The position numbers and the translations under genes were made by a program. DNA of 64,000 nucleotides. Origin: Alphaproteobacteria bacterium (GTDB lineage Bacteria > Pseudomonadota > Alphaproteobacteria > Caulobacterales > Maricaulaceae). The DNA lies in the NCBI GenBank assembly GCA_024742735.1, contig JANSXV010000003.1, positions 1-64,000 on the forward strand, written 5' to 3'. The notes beneath the pieces are model-generated. The model did not search any database, was not told where the DNA came from, and saw nothing but the letters and a program-made list of their open reading frames with translations. Shown here piece after piece: positions 46,582 through 55,469 of the stretch. How positions within the stretch are numbered: position 1 is the first letter of the stretch; each line of letters begins with the position of its first letter.

Positions 46582-48017
46582 GCGCCATCCTCCGGAAGGA
46601 AACCAACGCGTCCCGCGCCCAGATCATAGGCGGCGCGGGCCTGCGCGATATCAGCGAGCGTCTGGTCGTAGAGCGACCAGTCATCGGCGTCCGCGATGGG
46701 CGCCCACAGCCCTTCAACGCGCTCGATGGTCATGTGGAGCGGTTCGGCGCGCTGGAAATAGGCGTGTTCCAGCCGCTCCGGCCGGTCCGGTGTCCGCGCC
46801 AGCAAAGCCTCGCGCACCGGTTTGAAGTCCTCGCTGGCGTAGAGAGCGGCGCGCGGGCTCGCGTCGGCGCGCGCCTCGCTGGCCGCGCCGCAGAACCAGT
46901 CGAAGAACACAGCCTCCCACGGCGCCTGGCTTTCCTCCATGAAATCGAGGAAGGCTTTCACCAGAGCGCCGTCACTGTCATCGCCCAGGAGCTGAACTCC
47001 CAGGCGGCGCAGAAACGCCTCCCGCATGGCCAGCTTGTAGTGATCCGGATAGGTCGACAGCGCTTCGATCAGCCCATCGCGGTCCCCGACGAGCGTCAGG
47101 GCGCCGGCCAGTTGCTGCAGCGCCCAGAACACGCTCTCAGGCTGGCGGGCATAGGCATAGAGCCCCTGATGATCGAAATAGGCCGCCGTGAATCCCGGCT
47201 CCAGAGCGGGAAGGAAGCGCCAGGGTCCGTAGTCGAAGCTCTCCCCGGTCACCACCAGATTGTCGGTGTTGAGAACCCCGTGGACGAAGCCGGCCGCCAT
47301 CCACTGGGCGGCGAGATCAGCCGAGCGTTTCGCGACGGCGTTCAGCAGCGCCGCCGCCTTGTCGCCCTCGGCCTGTTGCGCCTCGGTGACCAGGTGCTCG
47401 ATCGCGTAGTCGACCAGCTGTTCGATCAAGTCAGCGCGCTCGAAATAGGCATGGCGCTGGAACACGCCGAAGCGCAGGTGGGAGTGCTGGAGCCGGGTCA
47501 TGACGGCCGAACGCGTCGGGCTAGGCTCGTCGCCACGATGGAGCTGCTCGCCGGTCTCAAACACGGAGAAAATCTTGCTGGTGTAGACGCCCAGCGCCTC
47601 CAGCATCTCCGCCGCCAGGATCTCGCGGACGGCGCCTTTCAGGGTCAGCCGGCCGTCGCCGGTGCGGGAAAACGGGGTCTGGCCGGAGCCTTTGGTGCCC
47701 AGATCCAGAAGCCGGCCCTCGCCGTCGCGCAGCTGGCCGAACAGAAAGCCGCGCCCATCGCCGATCTCGGGGTTGTAAACCCGGAACTGATGGCCGTGAT
47801 ACTTGATGGCTCGGGGGCCGGACTGATTGTCAGGCAGAGGCTCGAAGCGGTGGAAGTGCGCCTTGCGCCCCGCCTCGTCGAGCTCCAAGCCGACTGCGGC
47901 CGCCCAGCGCCCATTCCAGAAGACCGGGCGGTCCATTGGAAAAGCAGCCGGTTCGACCGGCGTGGAGAACTCATCGCCAAGCGCGGCGAAACGGGGATCA
48001 GGTCGGTACTGGGTCAT
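46578..48017 (-). CDS. selO: Protein adenylyltransferase SelO
   Basis: 479 aa. FHRFEPLPDNQSGPRAIKYHGHQFR, then FLFGQLRDGEGRLLDLGTKGSGQTPFSRTGDGRLTLKGAVREILAAE are SelO/YdiU signatures. ATG 48017 is chosen; a longer frame starts only at TTG 48053. SelO AMPylates proteins in redox homeostasis; bacterial members lack selenocysteine. pgeF overlaps downstream. Confidence 0.94.
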   Translation of the reverse strand: MTQYRPDPRFAALGDEFSTPVEPAAFPMDRPVFWNGRWAAAVGLELDEAGRKAHFHRFEPLPDNQSGPRAIKYHGHQFRVYNPEIGDGRGFLFGQLRDGEGRLLDLGTKGSGQTPFSRTGDGRLTLKGAVREILAAEMLEALGVYTSKIFSVFETGEQLHRGDEPSPTRSAVMTRLQHSHLRFGVFQRHAYFERADLIEQLVDYAIEHLVTEAQQAEGDKAAALLNAVAKRSADLAAQWMAAGFVHGVLNTDNLVVTGESFDYGPWRFLPALEPGFTAAYFDHQGLYAYARQPESVFWALQQLAGALTLVGDRDGLIEALSTYPDHYKLAMREAFLRRLGVQLLGDDSDGALVKAFLDFMEESQAPWEAVFFDWFCGAASEARADASPRAALYASEDFKPVREALLARTPDRPERLEHAYFQRAEPLHMTIERVEGLWAPIADADDWSLYDQTLADIAQARAAYDLGAGRVGFLPEDGA

Positions 48018-48055
48018 CCACTCCGCACTAGAGGCCGCAAGGATGCTCCGCAAGC

Positions 48056-48982
48056 CTAGTCGAACGCCTTCGCAAGCGCGCGGGCCGCGCCTTCCAGCGC
48101 CGGGATGCAGGCCGGAAAGACCCGGCTCGCCGAGAGGAAGCCATGGGGCACGCCCTTGTGCATGACCCGCTCCACCGGCACGCCGAAGGCCTCCAGACGG
48201 TCGGCGTAGACCTTGCCCTCATCGGTCAGCGGGTCGAGCTCGGCGGCGAGCATATAGACCGGCGCCACGCCCTTCAGGTCTTCCGCCATGAGCGGCGAGA
48301 TCAGCGGGTCAGCCGGGTCGGCGTCCTGCACATAGTGCTTCCTGATTTCCTTCAGCGTGGCGGTGGACAGGAACGGCCCGTCCTGCCAGCGCGGGCGGGG
48401 CTTCTTCACCTCGATCAGCTGCATCAGCGGGTAGAGCAGCAGCTGGAAGCTCACCTGGCCCCGCCGCTCGCGCGCGATGCTGGCGGAGATGTTCGACCCG
48501 GCGCTGTCGCCTCCGACGGCCAGCTGGTCCGCGTCGACCCCATACTCATCCAGCGCGCCGGCCGCGATGGCGTCGAAGGCGGCGAAGGAATCGTCAGTCG
48601 CCGCCGGAAAGGGATGCTCCGGCGCCAGACGGTAGTCGACGGACACCACGCGCAAGCCGGAGACAGCGGCGAGGCGCTGACACATCGGGTCATAACCGTC
48701 GAGCGATCCCAGGATGAAGCCGCCGCCGTGGAAGAAGACCAGGGCGGGGCCTTTCGGCTCCTTTGCGCCGTGCGGGACATAGACGCGCGCCGGAACCGTC
48801 AGCTCGCCCTGGCTCAGGCTGACGTCCTCACGCCGGGCGACCGGCGGCGGGGCGACTTCCAGAAAGTCCTGGGCGTTCTTCAAGGCGTCGCGCAGACCCG
48901 ACACCGTCTTCGCAGGCGCGAACAGATCGTTCAGCCCGCTCTGGGCGAACCAGTCTTCCATGGGGTTCGTGCGCTCATTCAT
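48056..48982 (-). CDS. HSL-family alpha/beta hydrolase (esterase)
   Basis: 308 aa. HGGGFILGS (residues 85-93) is the oxyanion hole motif of the hormone-sensitive lipase family; GDSAG at 158-162 places the nucleophile Ser160. YRLAPEHPFPAA is diagnostic. The catalytic Asp and His lie in ELDPLTDEG and HGFLS. ATG 48982. Cytoplasmic esterase; substrate unknown. The stop lies only 38 bp upstream of the selO start. Confidence 0.93.
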   Translation of the reverse strand: MNERTNPMEDWFAQSGLNDLFAPAKTVSGLRDALKNAQDFLEVAPPPVARREDVSLSQGELTVPARVYVPHGAKEPKGPALVFFHGGGFILGSLDGYDPMCQRLAAVSGLRVVSVDYRLAPEHPFPAATDDSFAAFDAIAAGALDEYGVDADQLAVGGDSAGSNISASIARERRGQVSFQLLLYPLMQLIEVKKPRPRWQDGPFLSTATLKEIRKHYVQDADPADPLISPLMAEDLKGVAPVYMLAAELDPLTDEGKVYADRLEAFGVPVERVMHKGVPHGFLSASRVFPACIPALEGAARALAKAFD

Positions 48983-49116
48983 AGCGGAAAGATCAGGCGT
49001 GCACGGCGCAAGCGCAAGGGCATAGGGTGCGGCGCAACAAGAAATTCATGCATCGCGCCCGTTGGAGCGCGCCCCCGTCTTGCCTAGCCTGTCGAGATCA
49101 GTCCAAGGAGCCGCCC

Positions 49117-50124
49117 ATGACCGCCCGCCACCCCCATCCCGCCGGAACCGTCCAGAGCCTCACTGTCGATTGCGCGGCGCTGAAGGACAATTTCCTCGGC
49201 GATCCCAGTGCGCGCCGGGTCGATGTCTGGACGCCGGCCGGCCATGACGGGTCCGGCCTGCCGCTCCTGGTCGACCTGGCCGGCTATACCGGGTCCGGCC
49301 TCTCGCACACCAACTGGAAGAATTTCGGCGAGAATGTCCCCGAGCGCCTGGACCGGCTGTCCGGCGAGGGAAAGCTCGTTCCGTGCGTCGTGGCCTTTCC
49401 TGACTGCTTCACACGGCTCGGCGGCAACCAGTATGTGAACTCCTCCGTCATGGGTCTGTGGGAGGACGCACTGCTGGAGGACATCGTCCCGGCTATCGAG
49501 GCGCGCTTGTCTTGCGGCGGAGACGGGCGCCGCGGCGTGTTCGGCAAGAGCTCGGGCGGGTATGGCGCGATCTATCACGCGCTCAGGCACTCCGATTTCT
49601 GGGCGGGGGCAGCCTGCCACTCCGGCGATATGGGGTTCGAGCTGTGCTATGCCCGCGACTTCCCGTCCGCGCTCCGCGCGCTTGCCAGGCATGGCGGCGT
49701 GCAGGCCTTCCTGGACCGGCTTGAATCCAATCCCAAGCCCTCCGGATCGGACATTCACGTCCTGATGACGCTGGCCATGGCCGCGAGCTATGACCCTGAT
49801 CCGAGCCAGCACTTCGGTGTGCGCCTGCCCGTCGATCTGGAGACCTGCGAGCGGATCGACGGGCTTTGGGCGAACTGGCTCGCCTTCGACCCGCTGGAAA
49901 TCGCGAAGACGGAGGCGTCGAATCTGAAGCGCCTGAAAGCCCTGTTCATCGATTGCGGCGATGTCGACCAGTACGACCTTGTCTACGGCGCCCGCCGCCT
50001 GCACAGGCTCCTCGAGGCGGATGGCGTCGACCATCGCTACGAGGAGTTTCCCGACGACCATTCCGGCATCGATTACCGTATGGACGTGTCTCTGCCCTTC
50101 CTGGCTGAACGCCTGAGCGCCTGA
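49117..50124 (+). CDS. Esterase-family alpha/beta hydrolase (enterochelin esterase-like)
   Basis: 335 aa. VFGKSSGGYG places nucleophile Ser145 in G-K-S-S-G. DVWTPAGHDGSGLPLLVDLAGYTG and LVPCVVAFPDCFTRLGGNQY resemble the esterase D / Fes group. No signal peptide. ATG 49117 follows AAGGAGCCGCCC and is preferred over 49027. Convergent with the PstS-like gene, 4 bp between stops. Confidence 0.86.
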   Translation: MTARHPHPAGTVQSLTVDCAALKDNFLGDPSARRVDVWTPAGHDGSGLPLLVDLAGYTGSGLSHTNWKNFGENVPERLDRLSGEGKLVPCVVAFPDCFTRLGGNQYVNSSVMGLWEDALLEDIVPAIEARLSCGGDGRRGVFGKSSGGYGAIYHALRHSDFWAGAACHSGDMGFELCYARDFPSALRALARHGGVQAFLDRLESNPKPSGSDIHVLMTLAMAASYDPDPSQHFGVRLPVDLETCERIDGLWANWLAFDPLEIAKTEASNLKRLKALFIDCGDVDQYDLVYGARRLHRLLEADGVDHRYEEFPDDHSGIDYRMDVSLPFLAERLSA

Positions 50125-50128
50125 CGGC

Positions 50129-51364
50129 CTATTGCGGCATCTCCATGGGGGTCAGGCTGCGCGCCGCTTCGCGCTCGGCCTCACGCCGGGCGTCGGGCAG
50201 GGCGATCAGGCCGCGCTCGGCCAGATAGCCGAACGGCCCCCACGCCTCCTCGCTGGTCAGCTCCTCCACGAAGGCGCGAAGGCCCGGCACGACGCCGTCG
50301 TGCTGGTTCTTCACATAGACATACATGGAGCGGCTGATGGGATAGACGCCCTCGGCGATGTTCTCATAGGTCGGCTCCACCCCGTCTATGGAGGCGGCCT
50401 GGATGCGGTCGCCGTTCTGCTCCAGGAAGGAGTAGCCGAAAATACCGAAAGCCGAGGGCGCGTTCGCCAGGGTCTGGACAATGGCGTTGTCATTCTCGCC
50501 GGAATCCACCCAGGCGCCATCCTCGCGGATGCGCCCGGCGATCTGTTCGAAGCGCGACTCGTCGGCCTCAGCGATCTCACCCAGGCACTCGATGCGCTGA
50601 CCGCCCAGGAACATGCCAAGCTCCACGAAAGCGTCGCGCGTGCCCGACGTTGGCGGCGGGCCGAACACTTCGATCCGGCTGGACGGCAGAGCACTGTCGA
50701 CATCCGACCAGCGCTGGAACGGGTTTGATACGAATGTCTCACAGGAGAACCCGGCGACCTGGGAGAAGCTGGCGCCCTCGCGCAGGCGTCCGTCTTCGCG
50801 CACCAAAGGCTCGCCGGCTGCGTCGATGGGCATCGGGGTGCGCGCGACAAGCGCCAGGAACAGATCTTCCTTGGCGATATCCATGGCCTCGGACTGCGAT
50901 GCATTGCCTACGATGATGCCGTCGAATCCGATGGGGATTTCTGTGATGGCGGTGACGCCGTTGTCCTGACAGAGCTGGTACTCGCTCGCCTTCATCCCGC
51001 GCGAGGCGCCAGTCATGTCAGGAAAGCTCAGGCCGACACCGGCGCAGAACAGGTTCATGCCGCCGCCGGTTCCCGTCGATTCAACCACCGGGGTGGGATA
51101 CTCGGTCTTGGCGCCGAAATTCTCCGCGACGGTCGTGGAGAAGGGAAAGACCGTCGAAGAGCCGACAATCCGCAGGCCCTGACGGCCCCCACCGAGGGTC
51201 GCCGCCGCGCCGTCGGCTGCGGCGGGCGCTTGTGACGCGTCACTTCCCTCGGCGGGCGCGTCGCTCAGCACCACATCCTCGGACGGCTCCCCACAGGCGG
51301 ACAGGGCGAGCGCAGCGGCTCCACAGACGAGAGCGGCGGGGAACAATCGGCGGACGGCGGCCAT
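50129..51364 (-). CDS. pstS: PstS-like phosphate-binding lipoprotein
   Basis: 411 aa. Lipoprotein leader with ALALSACGEP. RIVGSSTVFPFS and TGTGGGMNLFCAGVGLSFPDMTGASRGMKASE are the phosphate-binding loops of PstS-type periplasmic binding proteins; a GFDGIIVGN stretch follows. An extra acidic Ala/Pro linker separates lipid anchor and domain. The rest of the pst transporter is not in the window, so it may be a stand-alone phosphate sensor or binding protein. Upstream on the - strand GTGTCAT (51433-51427) and CTGTGTT (51411-51405) lie exactly 22 bp apart, which could be a degenerate Pho box. Confidence 0.85.
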   Translation of the reverse strand: MAAVRRLFPAALVCGAAALALSACGEPSEDVVLSDAPAEGSDASQAPAAADGAAATLGGGRQGLRIVGSSTVFPFSTTVAENFGAKTEYPTPVVESTGTGGGMNLFCAGVGLSFPDMTGASRGMKASEYQLCQDNGVTAITEIPIGFDGIIVGNASQSEAMDIAKEDLFLALVARTPMPIDAAGEPLVREDGRLREGASFSQVAGFSCETFVSNPFQRWSDVDSALPSSRIEVFGPPPTSGTRDAFVELGMFLGGQRIECLGEIAEADESRFEQIAGRIREDGAWVDSGENDNAIVQTLANAPSAFGIFGYSFLEQNGDRIQAASIDGVEPTYENIAEGVYPISRSMYVYVKNQHDGVVPGLRAFVEELTSEEAWGPFGYLAERGLIALPDARREAEREAARSLTPMEMPQ

Positions 51365-51580
51365 GGGGGAACCTCCAACAGGCGTCAGGAATTCATTACA
51401 CTTGAACACAGCTTCGCGTCGCTTCCATGACACGCCGTGTGCGCGAGACTTGTCGCGTCAATCCCGGCGGCGATCAACCCGCGCGGCGGGCTCGGGACCC
51501 GGTGAAAACGGGACTGCGGAATTTTCCTTTACACGGCCATGGGACTACATTAGTTCCCCGCGTTCCCGGCGGAGGTGACG

Positions 51581-51619
51581 ATGCCGGATTGGGTTAACTG
51601 CAAGCAGGGGGTTCCGTGA
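51581..51619 (+). CDS. 12-codon leader ORF before the decarboxylase gene
   Basis: ATG 51581 with a strong ribosome site (GGAGGTGACG, GGAGG 5 nt away) reads MPDWVNCKQGVP and stops at TGA 51617-51619, one base before the TTG start of the decarboxylase. The site is better than anything in front of that TTG. Either a leader peptide that couples or regulates translation, or chance. Confidence 0.4.
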   Translation: MPDWVNCKQGVP

Positions 51620-51620
51620 G

Positions 51621-52868
51621 TTGTCACAGCCCGATACGCCCCTGGACCTGGTCCGCTCTCGGCCTGTCGAAGGCCCGGTCGCCTGCGCGCGGCCCGATCG
51701 ACTGACGATTGCGGCGTCCTGGTTCCAGAACAATTTTCCCGGCGAAGTTCTCTACGCCGTCAAAGCCAATCCCAGCCCCTGGGTGATCGATACGCTGTAC
51801 GCGGCCGGCATGCGCTGGTTCGACGTGGCGTCGCTGCCCGAAGTCGAGCTGATCTCGAGCCGCTGTCCCGGCGCGACCATGGCTTTCATGCACCCGGTCA
51901 AAAGCCGGCACGCCATTGCGCGCGCCTATTTCGACCACGGCGTGAAGATCTTCGTGCTCGACTGCGAGGCCGAGCTGAACAAGATCGTTCAGGAGACCGG
52001 CGGCGCGAAGGACCTCACGCTCGTGGTGCGCCTGGCGGTGTCCAATGACGGCTCCGCCTTGCCGCTGGCCGGCAAGTTCGGCGCCTCGGCCGATGACGCC
52101 CCGGACCTGATCCGCGCTGCGCGCGCCCATGCATGCGAGCTGGGCGTAAGCTTCCACGTGGGCAGCCAGTGCATGGCCCCGAGCGCCTATCGCGCGGCCA
52201 TGATGGAGGCCTCCCGCCTGATCGCCCAGGCCGGCACGACTGTCGACATCGTCGATGTCGGCGGGGGCTTCCCGTCGGTCTATCCCGGCATGACCCCGCC
52301 GCCGCTGGCCGACTATGTCGAGGCCATCAAGGCCGCCTTCGAGGACATGATGGTTCTTGAGAACGCCGATCTGTGGTGCGAGCCCGGCCGGGCCCTGATC
52401 GCGGAAAGCGTGTCGATCCTGACCCGGGTCGAGCTGGTCAAGGGCGACCAGGTCCACCTCAATGACGGCGCTTATGGCTGCCTGTTCGACATCGTTCACG
52501 CCCGCTGGCCGTTTCCGTTCCGCGTTCACCGCGCCGACGGGACCGTCAGCGACCAGACCCATGACTACACGCTCTACGGTCCCACCTGCGACGCCATCGA
52601 CACCTTCCCGGGGACCTACGCCCTTCCGGCGGACCTGGCCGAAGGCGATGTGATCGAGTTCGGCATGCTGGGCGCCTACGGCACAGCCATGGCCACACGC
52701 TTTAACGGGTTCGGGGATGTGCAGACCGTCACGGTCAAGGACTACCCCTGGGCCAGCCTCTACACCGACGCCGCGCAGCAAATCCGTCCCGAAACGGGCG
52801 GGCGCGTGGTTCCCTTTGCGCGCGGGCTCCGCCGGCGCCGTACCCGACTTATGAAGAGACGCGGATGA
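51621..52868 (+). CDS. Ornithine/lysine decarboxylase-like PLP enzyme (fold type III)
   Basis: 415 aa. PLP lysine K48 in YAVKANPSP, DVASLPEVELI, HPVKSR, FHVGSQC and VDVGGGFPSVYPG for phosphate binding; WCEPGRALIAES and YGPTCDAIDTF with the active-site Cys and Asp of ornithine decarboxylases. The start is a TTG at 51621; no in-frame ATG lies between it and the upstream stop at 51576. It overlaps the next gene by 4 bp. Probable product is putrescine (or cadaverine); distinguishing the substrate needs biochemistry. Confidence 0.88.
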   Translation: MSQPDTPLDLVRSRPVEGPVACARPDRLTIAASWFQNNFPGEVLYAVKANPSPWVIDTLYAAGMRWFDVASLPEVELISSRCPGATMAFMHPVKSRHAIARAYFDHGVKIFVLDCEAELNKIVQETGGAKDLTLVVRLAVSNDGSALPLAGKFGASADDAPDLIRAARAHACELGVSFHVGSQCMAPSAYRAAMMEASRLIAQAGTTVDIVDVGGGFPSVYPGMTPPPLADYVEAIKAAFEDMMVLENADLWCEPGRALIAESVSILTRVELVKGDQVHLNDGAYGCLFDIVHARWPFPFRVHRADGTVSDQTHDYTLYGPTCDAIDTFPGTYALPADLAEGDVIEFGMLGAYGTAMATRFNGFGDVQTVTVKDYPWASLYTDAAQQIRPETGGRVVPFARGLRRRRTRLMKRRG

Positions 52869-53914
52869 CTGACACCTCCAACCGCAAGGCCGAGCTGCTC
52901 TCCAGCCCGGTCGAGCATATCGACATCGCCAGTTTCGACGGGCGCGTGATCATCGACGCCTGGGAGAAGATGAGCTTCTCCAGCCGCGACGCCGCGCGCG
53001 CCGCGCGCATCCTGCAGCAGGCCGTGGCTGACCCCGACTGCGCCGTGATCCTGACGCTGGCCGGCTCGACCAGCGCGGGCGGCTGCATGCATGTCTGGCG
53101 CGACATGGTGGAGAACAACATGATCGACGCGATCGTGGCCACCGGCGCATCCATCGTGGACATGGACTTCTTCGAGGCGCTTGGCTTCAAGCACTACCAG
53201 GCCAGCGAAATCCCAGACGACCGCGTGCTGCGTGATCTGTATATCGACCGGATCTACGACACCTATATCGACGAGGAAGAGCTGCAGACCACCGACCACA
53301 CCATCGGTGAGATCGCGGACTCCCTGCCCGCCAAGCCCATGTCCAGCCGCGCCTTCATCAAGGCCATGGGCCAATGGCTCGCCGACGGCAACGCCAAGAA
53401 AGAGGGCTCGCTCATCGAGACCTGTTACAAGCACGGTGTTCCGATCTTCGTTCCGGCCTTCTCCGACTGCTCGGCCGGTTTCGGCCTTGTGAAGCACCAG
53501 GTCGAGCGCATGAAGAAGGGCGAACCCTACCTGTCCATCGACAGCGTGGCGGACTTCCGCGAGCTGACCGACATCAAGATCAAGGCGGGCAAGACCGGCC
53601 TGTTCATGGTCGGCGGCGGCGTGCCCAAGAACTTCGCCCAGGACACGGTCGTGTGTGCGGAGATTCTCGGCCATGAGGACGTGTCCATGCACGCCTATGC
53701 CGTCCAGATCACTGTGGCCGACGTGCGCGACGGCGCCTGCTCCTCCTCCACGCTGAAAGAAGCGTGCAGCTGGGGCAAGGTGGACGTGGCGCTGGAGCAG
53801 ATGGTGTTCGCCGAAGCCACGACCGTGGCCCCGGTCATCGTCTCCGACGTCTTCCACCGCGGCGCCTGGAAAACCCGCCCGCGTCATCGCTTCGCGGACA
53901 TGTTCGAGGATTGA
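52865..53914 (+). CDS. Deoxyhypusine synthase-like enzyme (bacterial)
   Basis: 349 aa. TLAGSTSAGGCMHVWRDMVE is the NAD-binding start of the deoxyhypusine synthase fold; FVPAFSDCSAGFG and GLFMVGGGVPKNF follow; the catalytic lysine equivalent is K305 in SWGKVD. Bacteria lack eIF5A, so bacterial members make polyamines such as homospermidine or related aminobutyl derivatives, or the guanidino analogue for which RefSeq names this group. The 4-bp overlap with the decarboxylase ties it to polyamine synthesis. Confidence 0.87.
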   Translation: MTDTSNRKAELLSSPVEHIDIASFDGRVIIDAWEKMSFSSRDAARAARILQQAVADPDCAVILTLAGSTSAGGCMHVWRDMVENNMIDAIVATGASIVDMDFFEALGFKHYQASEIPDDRVLRDLYIDRIYDTYIDEEELQTTDHTIGEIADSLPAKPMSSRAFIKAMGQWLADGNAKKEGSLIETCYKHGVPIFVPAFSDCSAGFGLVKHQVERMKKGEPYLSIDSVADFRELTDIKIKAGKTGLFMVGGGVPKNFAQDTVVCAEILGHEDVSMHAYAVQITVADVRDGACSSSTLKEACSWGKVDVALEQMVFAEATTVAPVIVSDVFHRGAWKTRPRHRFADMFED

Positions 53915-54224
53915 TCCTGGCGTTCACCGCCCCTTCTCTCCCTTCTCGGCGGGGGAGAAGCTAAGGATGAGGGGGATGGGTCCGAGCCGGCTGTCAAGCT
54001 TTGCAAGGTTCGTCGCCTCACCCCTCACCCCGACCCTCTCCCCTTCCAGAGGGGAGAGGGGGAAATGCCGCCCGTTCAAGCCCATGGCGAACCCCTTGTC
54101 CCCCTCTGGAGGGGAGAGGAGCACTCAACGCATCCCCGCCATGCCTTAACGCAGGTCGCCTTCGGCGCCCGGCGGTGTTAAGGGCCTTTCATTCCAGATG
54201 CCCTTCAACCCGCCGGAGCCCGCC
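53915..54224. other. 310-bp intergenic region with low-complexity repeat
   Basis: It lies between the deoxyhypusine synthase-like gene and marC, both on +. Almost all of it is C/G-rich repeat material (next entry). No gene is supported; marC needs a promoter near the right end. Confidence 0.5.
53930..54125. repeat. CCCTCTCCCC-type intergenic palindromic repeat
   Basis: Tracts of CCC-TCT and GGG-AGA. CCCTCTCCCCT (54034-54044) pairs with AGGGGAGAGGG (54050-54060), loop 5. CCCTCTGGAGGGGAGAGGAG at about 54102 and TCTCCCTTCTCGGCGGGGGAGA at about 53937 are related hairpins. This repeat type is widespread between proteobacterial genes. Confidence 0.65.
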
Positions 54225-54881
54225 ATGGACGCCCTGGACCTATCCCTGCTGACCGCCTCGCTGGTGACCTTCTTCGTGGTCATCGACCCGATCGGCGTGG
54301 CGCCGATCTTCGCGAGCCTCACGGAGGGCTCGGACGCGGCGCACAAGCGGATCATGGCGATCAAGTCGGTGCTGATCGCGACAGCCGTGCTGTTCGGCTT
54401 CGCCTTCGCCGGCGAGTGGTTGCTCAGCGCCCTGCACGTGAGCCTCGACGCCTTCCGGGCCGCAGGCGGCGTGCTCTTGTTCATGCTCGCGCTCGACATG
54501 ATCTTCGAGACCCGGTCCAAGCGCCGCGAAGAACGCGCTGAAGCGCTGAACGACGCTGATGAGAAGATCCCCGGCACCAACGAAGACATCTCCGTCTTCC
54601 CCATGGCGATCCCCATGCTGGCCGGACCCGGCGCCATCGCGTCGATCATGCTGTTCATGAACGAGGCGGCCGGCGACCGCATCGGTCAGGTGCTGGTGTT
54701 CGCCGGCATGGGCGCCAACCTGGTCCTGTGCCTGGTGCTGTTCCTGGCCGTAGGCTGGATCATGCGCGTCATCGGAGACACGCTGGCCGCCATGATCACC
54801 CGGATCCTGGGCGTGATCCTGGCCGCGCTGGCCGCCCAGTTCATCTTCGACGGCATCGCCGGCGCCCTGCTGGCCGGCTGA
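54225..54881 (+). CDS. marC: MarC-family integral membrane protein
   Basis: 218 aa, six hydrophobic segments. FFVVIDPIGVAPIFASLT near the start and the FPMAIPMLAGPGAIASIML segment are MarC (UPF0056) signatures. Despite the name no drug-resistance role is established. ATG 54225 (MDALDLSLL) is preferred over 54198. Confidence 0.9.
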   Translation: MDALDLSLLTASLVTFFVVIDPIGVAPIFASLTEGSDAAHKRIMAIKSVLIATAVLFGFAFAGEWLLSALHVSLDAFRAAGGVLLFMLALDMIFETRSKRREERAEALNDADEKIPGTNEDISVFPMAIPMLAGPGAIASIMLFMNEAAGDRIGQVLVFAGMGANLVLCLVLFLAVGWIMRVIGDTLAAMITRILGVILAALAAQFIFDGIAGALLAG

Positions 54882-54957
54882 GCCGGGAACCGGAAGCCGT
54901 CTGGCGCGTTCCATTGTCTGAAAGCCGCATCTGCGGCGCAGACGACAGGAGACCGCC

Positions 54958-55155
54958 ATGCAAGGCGAAGCACTCAAAGGCAAATGGAAGCAGCTGACCG
55001 GCGAGGCCAAGCGCCGCTGGGGCAAGCTGACCGACGATGACCTGACCGCCGTCGCCGGCGATCGCGACAAGCTGGTCGGCAAGATCCAGGAGCGCCACGG
55101 CAAGTCCAAGGATGAGGCCGAGCGCGAGGTCAATGACTGGATCGAGGCGCAGTAG
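54958..55155 (+). CDS. CsbD-family stress protein
   Basis: 65 aa. GEALKGKWKQLTGEAKRRWG then LTDDDLTAVAGDRDKLVGKI and the closing helix match the CsbD family of small general-stress proteins. GACAGGAGACCGCC precedes the ATG. Confidence 0.93.
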   Translation: MQGEALKGKWKQLTGEAKRRWGKLTDDDLTAVAGDRDKLVGKIQERHGKSKDEAEREVNDWIEAQ

Positions 55156-55228
55156 CGCCTCCGATTCAGCGTTTTTTAGCCTTGTTGGCGTAGTCTCCTT
55201 CACCGTGGGATGGATGAAGGAGCGCGCC

Positions 55229-55408
55229 ATGACGCGCCTGCGCCTCATATCATTGGCCGCCGCCGCGCTGTGCGCGGCGGGCGGACTTGCGACCGGAACG
55301 CTCTGCCTGATGGCCGGCGCTGTGGACCAGGCTGTGGCCTTCACCTGGCCGGGTCTGGCCGGCGCGATCACCTTCGCCCTGTTCACGCCGGGCGAGGCGA
55401 TCCGCTAG
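55229..55408 (+). CDS. Small membrane protein (59 aa)
   Basis: Two hydrophobic segments (residues about 4-27 and 31-52). GAAGGAGCGCGCC precedes ATG 55229; the longer frame from 55112 is rejected because it reads back through csbD. Unknown. Confidence 0.55.
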   Translation: MTRLRLISLAAAALCAAGGLATGTLCLMAGAVDQAVAFTWPGLAGAITFALFTPGEAIR

Positions 55409-55469
55409 CACCTTCCAAAGCCGCGTGAGTCACGCTTAGCTCTCCCCCTGTTCAAGGGAGGGCGCGCCG

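Noticed and set aside
48018-48053. Longer selO start at TTG 48053
   Set aside because: ATG 48017 is preceded by GGAG and matches where SelO proteins normally begin.
51581-52868. Frameshift joining leader ORF and decarboxylase into one gene
   Set aside because: Not excluded, but the TTG start already gives an N-terminus of the right length for the family, so a leader ORF is the simpler reading.
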